Shown here piece by piece: positions 57,649-64,000 of a stretch of 64,000 nucleotides of DNA (the stretch's first letter is position 1; each line of letters starts with the position of its first letter). The DNA is from Truepera sp965215315 (GTDB lineage Bacteria > Deinococcota > Deinococci > Deinococcales > Trueperaceae), in NCBI GenBank assembly GCA_965215315.1, contig CBDCDB010000008.1, forward strand, positions 1,178,001 through 1,242,000. Reading direction: 5' to 3'. Under the pieces are notes generated by a model. The model made no database searches and was not told the origin of the DNA. It saw only the letters and a program-made list of their open reading frames with translations. Both the position numbers and the translations under genes were made by a program.

Positions 57649-58560
57649 ATGCGTCGTAAATATCTTTCGCTCACCTTCGTATTCACTGTTGCATTGGCAA
57701 GCTGCGCCCCGGCTCCAAACACACAGCCGAACGCCGCGAACTTAGAAGTTCAAGCGTCGGGTCAGAGTGCAACCTACACCGAAGCACTGAAGCGGTTGCA
57801 GGTGCAACCTACGATAGGCCACCTCGACAAGATACTGACCGAACTGTGGCCTGAGACGTATGCCGGATTCTGGATTACGGCCCCGCGCAAACCCGGCGTT
57901 ACGGTAGCCGCTAGCGGCAAGCTCGAGGGTTACAGGTCTCTGATCGAGGGAATGCCTTTTGAAGACCAGGTGACGCTCGTTCAGGTTAAGAGGTCGTTGC
58001 AGGGACTCGAGAACAAACGTAAAGCAGCCACAGCTTACCTAAAAAGCCGCGACATCGACTCGGCGGATGAAGTAAACATCATGGAGAACCGCGTTATTAT
58101 CTTTTTAGGCAACCCACGTGGAATCAAAGCGCTTATGAAAACCGACCCAGCAGCAGCAAAAGCCCTCTCCGACGTGACCTTTATCAAGTATTTCGGATTC
58201 GGTCAAGAGCCCGTTCAGTATCCTGCTGCAGTCCAAGCGGGCAGAAAAGCGGATGATATCACCTTTCTGACCTACGATTCTCCTGTACCAAGCGGTCTTA
58301 TGGCGGGCATCTTTGGTACCTTGAAAATTGTTGACGGCTGCATTCGTGTGGTGGACTCCGAAAGTCGAGGCGCGACGATAGTATTTCCATTTTCGTTCTC
58401 TTACCGCATTCTGAAGGGGAAGCTCGAGCTTATCTACCGTGGCGAAGTTTACGCTCGAGAAGGCGACGAGATAGGCTGGAACGGCTTTCCAGAAATACCT
58501 GAGGCACCTGAAATTATGGGAGACGTTTCCCGTTGTCAAGGGGATTTTTGGTTCCGCTAA
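57649..58560 (+). CDS. Lipoprotein of unknown function
   Basis: A 303-residue exported lipoprotein. MRRKYLSLTFVFTVALASCA is a lipoprotein signal with lipobox ALASC. A disordered Pro/Asn/Ala linker follows, then a large domain with helices (TEALKRLQVQPTIGHLDKIL, VTLVQVKRSLQGLENKRKAA) and a C-terminal beta-rich part (DITFLTYDSPVPSGLMAGIF). No known family is recognised. GGAGGAG precedes the ATG; an upstream start at 57625 would spoil the signal peptide. Transcribed alone, with a strong terminator. Confidence 0.78.
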   Translation: MRRKYLSLTFVFTVALASCAPAPNTQPNAANLEVQASGQSATYTEALKRLQVQPTIGHLDKILTELWPETYAGFWITAPRKPGVTVAASGKLEGYRSLIEGMPFEDQVTLVQVKRSLQGLENKRKAATAYLKSRDIDSADEVNIMENRVIIFLGNPRGIKALMKTDPAAAKALSDVTFIKYFGFGQEPVQYPAAVQAGRKADDITFLTYDSPVPSGLMAGIFGTLKIVDGCIRVVDSESRGATIVFPFSFSYRILKGKLELIYRGEVYAREGDEIGWNGFPEIPEAPEIMGDVSRCQGDFWFR

Positions 58561-58590
58561 CGATATCGCCGTAAATATTGGCTTCACTCT

Positions 58591-58626
58591 GAAGCAGGTG
58601 GTTTCCCACCTGCTTCTCTATTTTTT
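58591..58626 (+). terminator. Terminator after the 57649 lipoprotein gene
   Basis: GAAGCAGGTGG and CCACCTGCTTC form an 11-bp stem with a 4-base loop, then TCTA and six T residues. Confidence 0.88.
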
Positions 58627-58638
58627 AGACTGAATAGT

Positions 58639-59742
58639 TTAGAACGCAGGCGCAACCGTATCGGTGTGAATCGCCCGCTGCTCGGCGCTGCCCTCTTGAA
58701 AATACGGCATGACCAGTTCACCAAAACGCCGTGCTTCTTCCAGGTGCGGATAGCTCGATAAGATAAAGGTGTCGATACCCATCTGCTGGTAGCTTTTGAG
58801 TTTGTCCGCCACTTGCTGCGGGTTGCCAACGAGCGCCACGCCGACGCCGCTCCGCGCCAACCCGATACCGGCCCACAGGTGCGGCTCGACCATCAGGTCG
58901 CCACTTAAACCCATCTCAATCTGACGGCGCTGACCAACCGAGTCGACGTGTTTGTAGGACTCCAAAAACGCTCGTCTGACTTCCGGGTCAATCCGCGAAA
59001 TCATCCGCTCGGCGGCGGCCCACGCCTCGGCTTCGGTTTCCCGGACGATGACGTGCATCCTGAGGCCGTAACAGAGTTTACGACCGTACTCGGCGCTCAA
59101 GCTGTGCATCTTTTCCAGGCGCTCGGCAATCATCTCCTGCGGTTCGCCCCACATCAGATACACGTCGGCGAGTTCGGCAGCTATACGCTGCGCGGCGTCG
59201 CTCGCGCCGCCGAAGTAGAGCGGGACGCTTTCGGGCGGTTTAGGGTCTACGACAGCGTTTTCAATCTTGTAGGCTTCACCCTCGAACGAGACTGGCGTTT
59301 CGCTCCAGAGTTTGCGTAACAAGAGCATGAACTCACGGGTGCGTTTGTAGCGCATGGCGTGCGGCTCAAAGTCGCCGTACATGGCGTTTTCAGCGGGCGA
59401 CGAACCCGTCACAACGTTGATACGGACGCGGCCCGGAAAAAAGTTCGCGGCGGTGGCGACCATCTTGGCGTATTGGGCAGGGTGGACCATACCGGGGCGA
59501 ACGGCGAGCAGAAGCCCGGCCCCGCGCGTGCGGGCGAGCGCAGCGACGCCCGCCGTCCAGGTTTCGTTGTCGTGGTGATAATTTGTCGCGGTCAGGAGCG
59601 ATGAGAAGCCCGCTTCGGCAGCTGTTTCGATGATGCCGGAGAGGTACTCAAGGGTCGGTTTACGCGGCGAAAGGTCTTTAGTGCCAACAAACTCGCCGTC
59701 GCGCGAAAGCTGACAAAACCATAAAAAGTCGGGGGTTAACAT
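58639..59742 (-). CDS. LLM-class flavin-dependent monooxygenase (SsuD-like)
   Basis: A luciferase-like TIM-barrel monooxygenase of 367 residues: FLWFCQLSRDGEFVG, GFSSLLTATNYHHDNETWTA, LLLAVRPGMVHPAQYAKMVA, and RVRINVVTGSSPAENAMYGD, the last typical of alkanesulfonate monooxygenase SsuD. SsuD-type enzymes use FMNH2 from a partner reductase to release sulfite from sulfonates. No reductase or transporter is here, but an Rrf2-type regulator and a sulfite-oxidase-type enzyme lie next door, which fits sulfonate use. GGAGG precedes the ATG. Confidence 0.9.
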   Translation of the reverse strand: MLTPDFLWFCQLSRDGEFVGTKDLSPRKPTLEYLSGIIETAAEAGFSSLLTATNYHHDNETWTAGVAALARTRGAGLLLAVRPGMVHPAQYAKMVATAANFFPGRVRINVVTGSSPAENAMYGDFEPHAMRYKRTREFMLLLRKLWSETPVSFEGEAYKIENAVVDPKPPESVPLYFGGASDAAQRIAAELADVYLMWGEPQEMIAERLEKMHSLSAEYGRKLCYGLRMHVIVRETEAEAWAAAERMISRIDPEVRRAFLESYKHVDSVGQRRQIEMGLSGDLMVEPHLWAGIGLARSGVGVALVGNPQQVADKLKSYQQMGIDTFILSSYPHLEEARRFGELVMPYFQEGSAEQRAIHTDTVAPAF

Positions 59743-59872
59743 AATATCCTCCAGAAAAGCGTAAGGTGCGCTTACCTCCGAGTCTACACCTCACACTTGG
59801 GGGTTTGTCCAGAAAATGAACCTTGTCGTGTTAGATTTGTCTGTATTTGCTAAAAATTGACGTTGCTAGCGC

Positions 59873-60328
59873 TTACAAACTCAGCGTAGGATTTTGCTCA
59901 CTGTGAGATTCCAAACTTAGTGTATCGCGCAGCGAAGTCGTATCGAGGACACGCAAGGTTGCCGCTTTAACCTCCAACATCACCGCCCGCACTTCACAGG
60001 TTGCTTCGTCTTTGCACTCTTCACAACGCCGGTAATAGCGCTTCGAGGCACACGGCAAAGGGGCCAAAGCTCCCTCAAAAATGCGTATTACCCGGCCCAG
60101 ATAGATATCTTCGGGCGGCTGCGCCAGCCAGTACCCGCCGCCGCGCCCTTTTTTGCTCTGCAAGATGCCGCTGTTTTTTAGCTCGAGCAAAATCAGTTCC
60201 AAAAACTTGCGGGAAATATTTTCGGACTCGGCGATGGTCGTAATCAGCACCGGGCCGGTCTCATACGCTTTAGCCAGAAAAACCAGCGCCTTGAGCGCAT
60301 ATTTGGCCTTTTGCGTCAGCGTGATCAT
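59873..60328 (-). CDS. Rrf2-family transcriptional regulator
   Basis: A winged-helix regulator of 151 residues: LTQKAKYALKALVFLAKAYE, TTIAESENISRKFLELILLE as the recognition region, and KGRGGGYWLAQPPEDIYLGR. The C-terminal half has four Cys (CASKRYYRRCEECKDEATCE), consistent with Fe-S binding (IscR/NsrR-like) or thiol sensing; CymR-type members control cysteine and sulfur genes. TAGGCT lies seven bases before its ATG. Its neighbours suggest it controls sulfur oxidation genes. Confidence 0.92.
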   Translation of the reverse strand: MITLTQKAKYALKALVFLAKAYETGPVLITTIAESENISRKFLELILLELKNSGILQSKKGRGGGYWLAQPPEDIYLGRVIRIFEGALAPLPCASKRYYRRCEECKDEATCEVRAVMLEVKAATLRVLDTTSLRDTLSLESHSEQNPTLSL

Positions 60329-60335
60329 CTCTTTA

Positions 60336-60341
60336 AGCCTA
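60336..60341 (-). promoter_or_regulatory. Leaderless-type -10 box of the Rrf2 gene
   Basis: Minus-strand TAGGCT seven bases before the ATG at 60328. Confidence 0.5.
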
Positions 60342-60486
60342 GCAGATGGCTCATTTGAGGGTGCCGGGCTGCGCTGCTAAAGTAAACTGATTGGATATAG
60401 CCGTAACGGAAACCAGCAGCTGGGCTGATCCGTTACCGGTCACAGCTCGAGAACCTACATCCAGCTATTTTTTGAGGGAGACACCC

Positions 60487-61590
60487 ATGAACGACGTCGC
60501 CGGTAAAACCCCCTGGCTGACGCTGCACGTCAGCGAGCCACTCCAGAGCGAAACCCCGCTCACACTTTTACGGCGCTCGCACATCACTGATAAAGCGCAC
60601 CTGTATATCCGCAATAATCAGGATTTAGACGGTTATATGACCTTAGCTGAAGCGCCGACCGACTGGTCTTTTACGCTGCAAGACGGCGCGTCAGGCAAGG
60701 CGAAGAAGCTCAGCGTACAGGATTTACGGTGCTACCCCGTCACCGAAACCGAGATGGTTTTGCAGTGTTCGGGAAACTCAAGGGGGCAGTTCGGCAGCAG
60801 CAGCCCGGTCAGCGGCGCACAGTGGCAGGACGGCGCGGTCGCCAACGTAGTTTTTGGCGGCGTCCGCTTAAAAACTGTGCTGGACGATTTGGGATCGAGC
60901 AGCGAAGCACCTTACCTTACCGCTCGAGGTGCTGGAACCGCCCACGATAACCACGGCCCCTTTGAACGCAGCGTGCTGCTTAGTGACGCTCTAGAGAACG
61001 CGCTGCTGGCCCTGACGCTCAACGGTGAACCGCTCCCGGCCCTGCACGGCGGCCCGCTTCGGCTCGTATTGCCGGGGTTTTACGGCGTCAACAACGTCAA
61101 GTGGCTGAACTATCTGAGTTTAGAAGACGAGGAGAGCCCGAGTCACTATCAGCAGGAGAAATACCGGTTGCCAAAAGAGCAGCTCGAGCCCGGTCAGCAT
61201 TTTATCGGCACGCCCCAGAATAGCACCCCGAGCTGGCGGATGAAACTCCGGAGCCTCCTCTGGAACCCGCTTATCGGCGATACACTGCGCGCTGGCCCGA
61301 ATCAGCTCGGCGGCGTCGCCTGGACAGACGGACAGAGCCGCGTCGCGCGGGTGGCAGTCTCGCTGGATAGCGGGGGCACCTGGCACGACGCCGAGTTGGA
61401 TACACCCAAGAGCCCTTACGCCTGGTCGGAATGGTCGCTGACGTTGGGACTTCCCGCAGGCGAACCCGAAGTGTGGATACGCGCCTTTGACGACGCAGGC
61501 TACGCGCAACCGCTTGCGCCTCGCATGGGTTGGAACCCCGCCGGGTATGAATGGGGCAACGTGCAGCGGGTACGTTTAGCTGTGCGCTAG
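60487..61590 (+). CDS. Sulfite-oxidase-family molybdopterin enzyme
   Basis: A Moco enzyme of the sulfite oxidase superfamily, 367 residues. The cofactor Cys is in MVLQCSGNSRGQFG. RGAGTAHDNHGPFERSVLLS, LRLVLPGFYGVNNVKWLNYL and a C-terminal dimerisation domain (VARVAVSLDSGGTWHDAELD) follow in the expected order. There is no signal peptide or haem domain. It probably oxidises sulfite to sulfate. The frame is open to a TTG at 60391, which has TAAAGT seven bases upstream, but GGGAG stands directly before the ATG at 60487, which I chose. Confidence 0.88.
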   Translation: MNDVAGKTPWLTLHVSEPLQSETPLTLLRRSHITDKAHLYIRNNQDLDGYMTLAEAPTDWSFTLQDGASGKAKKLSVQDLRCYPVTETEMVLQCSGNSRGQFGSSSPVSGAQWQDGAVANVVFGGVRLKTVLDDLGSSSEAPYLTARGAGTAHDNHGPFERSVLLSDALENALLALTLNGEPLPALHGGPLRLVLPGFYGVNNVKWLNYLSLEDEESPSHYQQEKYRLPKEQLEPGQHFIGTPQNSTPSWRMKLRSLLWNPLIGDTLRAGPNQLGGVAWTDGQSRVARVAVSLDSGGTWHDAELDTPKSPYAWSEWSLTLGLPAGEPEVWIRAFDDAGYAQPLAPRMGWNPAGYEWGNVQRVRLAVR

Positions 61591-61591
61591 T

Positions 61592-62146
61592 GTGAGCTTT
61601 TTTAACTTCAAGAAGCCTGACACGGATGACCTCGAGCCCTTCGTCAGGTCGCAGAGCACCCGACGGGTGACTTATGACGGGCCGCTCGAGCCGACACCCG
61701 GTTTCAAGTTCACCCACAAACGCTGGCCCCTCAGAGATGGCCCGGACGTGTTTAATAAAGCTGTCTCAGGGTTGGAGGCGTGGGCTGTTTATCCCTCCTG
61801 GATGACGCTTCATCCGAACCGTGTGCCGCTGCGTGAAGGAAACGTCGTGGCGCTAGTCGCGGGCATCTCCCCGGTTTGGACGCTGAGCGCCGTGCGGATT
61901 ACCGCCGTAAAGAGCACCTCACAGCAGTTTAGCTTCACCGTCAGCACACTGCCGCAGCACGCAGTTTCAGGGTGTGAACGCTTCAGCGTTTTTTTGGACG
62001 AACACGAGCAGGTTTGGTACGAACTTACGGCGCTTTCAAAACCCCAGCAACCGCTCGTCAAACTTGGTGCGCCGGTTTTACGGCTGGTTCAGGCGCGTTT
62101 TGCAGAAGATTCGGTGCGGTCGCTCAAGCGTTTTTGTCATCAGTAA
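61592..62146 (+). CDS. DUF1990 protein
   Basis: A 184-residue protein with DUF1990 landmarks: VTYDGPLEPTPGFKFTHKRW, GPDVFNKAVSGLEAWAVYPS, VALVAGISPVWTLSAVRITA, and GCERFSVFLDEHEQVWYELT followed by VLRLVQARFAEDSVRSLKRF. The family has a steroidogenic-transfer-like fold of unknown function. Its GTG follows the sulfite-oxidase-type stop by one base, so the two are co-transcribed. Its end overlaps the convergent nucleotidyltransferase gene by 23 bases. Confidence 0.85.
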   Translation: MSFFNFKKPDTDDLEPFVRSQSTRRVTYDGPLEPTPGFKFTHKRWPLRDGPDVFNKAVSGLEAWAVYPSWMTLHPNRVPLREGNVVALVAGISPVWTLSAVRITAVKSTSQQFSFTVSTLPQHAVSGCERFSVFLDEHEQVWYELTALSKPQQPLVKLGAPVLRLVQARFAEDSVRSLKRFCHQ

Positions 62147-62552
62147 TGCTTTGTTGTGCGAGATAAGGCTCGAGCAACTTCAGATGCGCCCTGTCTTTAG
62201 GACGGTTGAGCAAACGTTTATACGCTACGACGTCATTCAGGTGAGCGATGGGGAGACTGTCTTTTAGGCTCGAGCGCCCGACAATACCCTCGACATCTAA
62301 CCCCAGCCACCCACCGAAAATCGCAAGTTCAGGTGAGACCTGAACAATGTGGTCGCCACCGTGCGCAACTTCCAAAACGCCTAACTTCTGCGCTTCTTGC
62401 CACGCTGAACCGGTCGCTAAGATATCGACGTCACCGACTTCCGTGACGAGACCGTAAGCCAGCATCGGAACGCTACCGAAAATTGCGTAGTCCTCCGGCG
62501 GCAAGCCTAGCGCCCGCACTACGTCCCACGGATAGCCCCGTAGCCGTATCAC
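62124..62552 (-). CDS. Nucleotidyltransferase-fold protein
   Basis: A 142-residue protein with an antitoxin-type or MNT-like nucleotidyltransferase pattern: YAIFGSVPMLAYGLVTEVGD has the Gly-Ser of the fold and the following VDILATG the acidic pair, then LDVEGIVGRSSLKDSLPIAH and a C-terminal helix with RPKDRAHLKLLEPYLAQ. It resembles the hypothetical nucleotidyltransferases found with AbiE-type systems. No partner is next to it. It overlaps the DUF1990 gene tail to tail. Confidence 0.72.
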   Translation of the reverse strand: MIRLRGYPWDVVRALGLPPEDYAIFGSVPMLAYGLVTEVGDVDILATGSAWQEAQKLGVLEVAHGGDHIVQVSPELAIFGGWLGLDVEGIVGRSSLKDSLPIAHLNDVVAYKRLLNRPKDRAHLKLLEPYLAQQSITDDKNA

Positions 62553-62556
62553 GTGC

Positions 62557-62883
62557 CTAACGAACCGTCACCGCCGTACCACTCGCCGAAACCATCAGCA
62601 TTCCGCCGCCGTTACCCGTGGTGATGTTTTCATAATCCAGATCGACACCGATAACTGCGTTCGCACCCAGACGCTTCGCCTCATCCTCCATCTCGCGCAC
62701 CGCAATCTCTTTAGCTTCGCGCAGCGCCCGTTCATACGCGCCGCTCCGCCCGCCGACAATATCTCTGATCCCGGCGAAAAAATCCCGAAAGATGTTTGCG
62801 CCCAGGATGGCCTCACCGCTGACGAGGCCGTGATATTCGGTCACTTCTTTGCCGCTCAAAACAGACGTTGTAGAGATAATCAT
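62557..62883 (-). CDS. YbjQ-family (UPF0145) protein
   Basis: A 108-residue YbjQ-type protein: MIISTTSVLSGKEVTEYHGL, VSGEAILGANIFRDFFAGIR, GGRSGAYERALREAKEIAVR, EMEDEAKRLGANAVIGVDLD, and MLMVSASGTAVTV at the end. The family forms pentameric beta-rich assemblies; a heavy-metal-binding role is often suggested. GGAGACACG precedes the ATG at 62883; the longer frame to 63000 has no family similarity. It follows the Nudix gene. Confidence 0.92.
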   Translation of the reverse strand: MIISTTSVLSGKEVTEYHGLVSGEAILGANIFRDFFAGIRDIVGGRSGAYERALREAKEIAVREMEDEAKRLGANAVIGVDLDYENITTGNGGGMLMVSASGTAVTVR

Positions 62884-62893
62884 CGTGTCTCCT

Positions 62894-63313
62894 TTAATTC
62901 TCCAGCCTAAAAGCCAAGTGTACCGCTTGGGTGAGCGGCGCAAGCGTAGTAAGTTCGGCGAACGCACTCGGAGAGAGCCAAAGGTAGCGGTCGTGTTCAC
63001 GACTCAGGGTCACTTCACCAGACAGGTAGTCGGCAGCGTAGACGATAACGATCATCGGCAACCCCAGGCGCGTGGCGGGGTAGCAGGTGACGGGGCGGGG
63101 CTCGAGCGCAATCTTAAGCCCACACTCTTCTAAAATCTCTCTCGCTGCCGTTTCCAACGGGGTCTCCCCTACCTCGACGCGCCCCGAGAGCGTTTCCCAA
63201 AGTCCCGGCCCCGCGTCTTTGGTCTTTGCGCGGCGCATGGCGAGCAAGTTGCCCTCGCGCCGGATGACGGCGGCGACAGCGACGACGTAAAGGGCTGTTT
63301 TATCCTCGCTCAT
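62894..63313 (-). CDS. Nudix hydrolase
   Basis: A 139-residue Nudix protein. The Nudix box is visible: GRVEVGETPLETAAREILEE followed by CG, matching GX5EX7REUXEEXG. Such enzymes hydrolyse nucleoside diphosphates linked to other moieties, such as oxidised nucleotides or ADP-ribose; the substrate is unknown. I chose the ATG at 63313; an upstream TTG/GTG is possible. It precedes the YbjQ gene by ten bases, likely in one operon. Confidence 0.93.
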   Translation of the reverse strand: MSEDKTALYVVAVAAVIRREGNLLAMRRAKTKDAGPGLWETLSGRVEVGETPLETAAREILEECGLKIALEPRPVTCYPATRLGLPMIVIVYAADYLSGEVTLSREHDRYLWLSPSAFAELTTLAPLTQAVHLAFRLEN

Positions 63314-63334
63314 GCCAAGTTGTAACACTTGTAT

Positions 63335-63577
63335 TCACCAGTTCAGCGTTTCGAAGAGTTCCGTAACGTCCGTTTCGATGCCTTTACGGACAGATTCACG
63401 CATTTTAGGAACGGAGAGCAGATAAAGTGTCTCGGTGACGGCGTTCCAATCTTCTTCAGGTAAAAGCACCGCGTTACCTTTCTTACCCATAATAACGATA
63501 GGCTCATGACTTTGCAGCGTTTTTTCGATGAGTTTGTGGAAGTTGGCTCGAGCTTCGGTTGCCGTCAAAGTCTTCAT
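63335..63577 (-). CDS. Phd/YefM-type antitoxin-like protein (orphan)
   Basis: An 80-residue Phd/YefM protein: MKTLTATEARANFHKLIEKT, then EPIVIMGKKGNAVLLPEEDW and a C-terminal acidic tail. The family binds toxin promoters and neutralises RelE/Doc-type toxins. No toxin gene follows it; the next gene is the Nudix hydrolase. TATACT lies six bases before the ATG. Confidence 0.92.
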   Translation of the reverse strand: MKTLTATEARANFHKLIEKTLQSHEPIVIMGKKGNAVLLPEEDWNAVTETLYLLSVPKMRESVRKGIETDVTELFETLNW

Positions 63578-63583
63578 GACACA

Positions 63584-63589
63584 AGTATA
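63584..63589 (-). promoter_or_regulatory. Leaderless-type -10 box of the Phd gene
   Basis: Minus-strand TATACT six bases before the ATG at 63577. Confidence 0.55.
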
Positions 63590-63636
63590 AACATCGGTTC
63601 TCGTCGGCTCGAGTTTTCAAAGCTTCAAAACTTATG

Positions 63637-64000
63637 TCAAAAGTTAGCGTAAAGAATTATGTATGTTGTGCCCGTGTTGGAGTTGCGAAAAAACAAATAA
63701 TGGTCGCCGTCTAACCCTCGCCCGTCTAGCGAGAAGTATTCCGACCTATATACGCTCAAACCCTCACCACGCCGTACATTCCACCACCACGGCGGTTGCT
63801 TCCATAACTCATCCGGCACGGTATCCGGGTCGAGTTTGACGAGCTTATTTTCTCGGACGATGCGTGCGAATACATCGGCCTCACTCTTAAAATGCAGGGC
63901 GTAGCGGCTATCGATAAAACCGCCTAAAGAAGTTTCGTAGAAACGCCCAAGCGCAGGGCAGTACTCAGACAAGATGTAGGCGTGGGCGGGACACCTTGCG
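63637..64000 (-). CDS. Hypothetical protein (partial, runs off right edge)
   Basis: A minus-strand frame is open from the window edge to a stop at 63637. It encodes a protein rich in Tyr, Trp and Arg: HAYILSEYCPALGRFYETSL, SRYALHFKSEADVFARIVRE, PDELWKQPPWWWNVRRGEGL and a C-terminal YIILYANF. A TTG at 63972 could start it, but the coding-like sequence continues to the edge, so the true start is probably outside. I do not recognise the family. It resembles proteins of about 100-150 residues that follow larger accessory proteins, but no function can be named. Confidence 0.6.
   Translation of the reverse strand, partial: ARCPAHAYILSEYCPALGRFYETSLGGFIDSRYALHFKSEADVFARIVRENKLVKLDPDTVPDELWKQPPWWWNVRRGEGLSVYRSEYFSLDGRGLDGDHYLFFRNSNTGTTYIILYANF

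Overview
This 64-kb window reads as chromosome of a bacterium in or near the Deinococcus-Thermus phylum. That placement is inference. It rests on a mid-50s percent GC content (by eye), many leaderless-type promoters (TANNNT 5-7 bases before the start codon, a style well documented in Deinococcus), a plant-type lycopene cyclase, a bacilliredoxin-like protein, and the general gene style. Genes are dense, mostly in short operons, with one tRNA-Ser, one IS5-type insertion sequence and one AT-rich island.

Layout. 0-10.2 kb: an unknown membrane protein running off the left edge, plsX, an RluD-type pseudouridine synthase, a TRIC-type channel, a TetR/TetX-like pair with an elaborate operator, a threonine dehydratase, two membrane-associated genes, a lipoprotein and a dinB-like/dnaJ operon. 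10.3-12.3 kb: an AT-rich island with a PIN-GNAT-PUA-like fusion and an overlapping ASCH protein. 12.3-17.3 kb: a DegT sugar aminotransferase, the IS, a cold-shock gene, a GNAT and an O-antigen ligase. 17.4-22.3 kb: a bacilliredoxin-like fusion, tRNA-Ser(GGA), an NTF2-like protein, a Crp/Fnr regulator, pfkA, and two paralogous small membrane-anchored proteins sharing an unusual promoter element. 22.4-27.4 kb: dnaE and a Tat-exported metallo-beta-lactamase-fold protein. 27.4-32.4 kb: a minus-strand run of small DinB, VOC, NTF2 and DUF1569 proteins behind an AraC regulator, with two pseudogenes.

32.5-47.4 kb: mostly housekeeping. It holds a DUF3072 protein, uvrB, a two-DTG retropepsin-like protein, an HTH protein, CarD, rsmA, a PfkB kinase, an S41 peptidase, an MBL hydrolase, a sulfotransferase, tpiA, an M24 peptidase, a phosphohexomutase, argB and lycopene cyclase. 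47.4-53.0 kb: a partial ebo-like metabolite cluster (EboD, EboB and EboE homologues, with four intervening genes and a methyltransferase). 53.1-58.6 kb: a stress membrane protein, HAD and rsmJ, a class III aminotransferase, a beta-lactamase-fold hydrolase and a lipoprotein. 58.6-64 kb: a sulfur-oxidation-looking group (LLM monooxygenase, Rrf2 regulator, Moco sulfite-oxidase-type enzyme), then DUF1990, a nucleotidyltransferase, YbjQ, Nudix, a lone Phd-type antitoxin and a partial ORF at the right edge.

The strongest unexplained signals are at DNA level. The palindrome CTCGAG occurs about 140 times. The non-palindromic heptamer TTTACGG/CCGTAAA occurs about 70 times. Both are far above chance, and both occur in all reading frames and in intergenic DNA. 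A 17-bp near-palindrome abuts the -10 box at four promoters. Most genes with an isolated start show the same 5-7-base leaderless spacing. Candidate gene-level novelties are the PIN-GNAT-PUA/ASCH pair, the partial ebo cluster and the paired small proteins at 20.9-21.9 kb.
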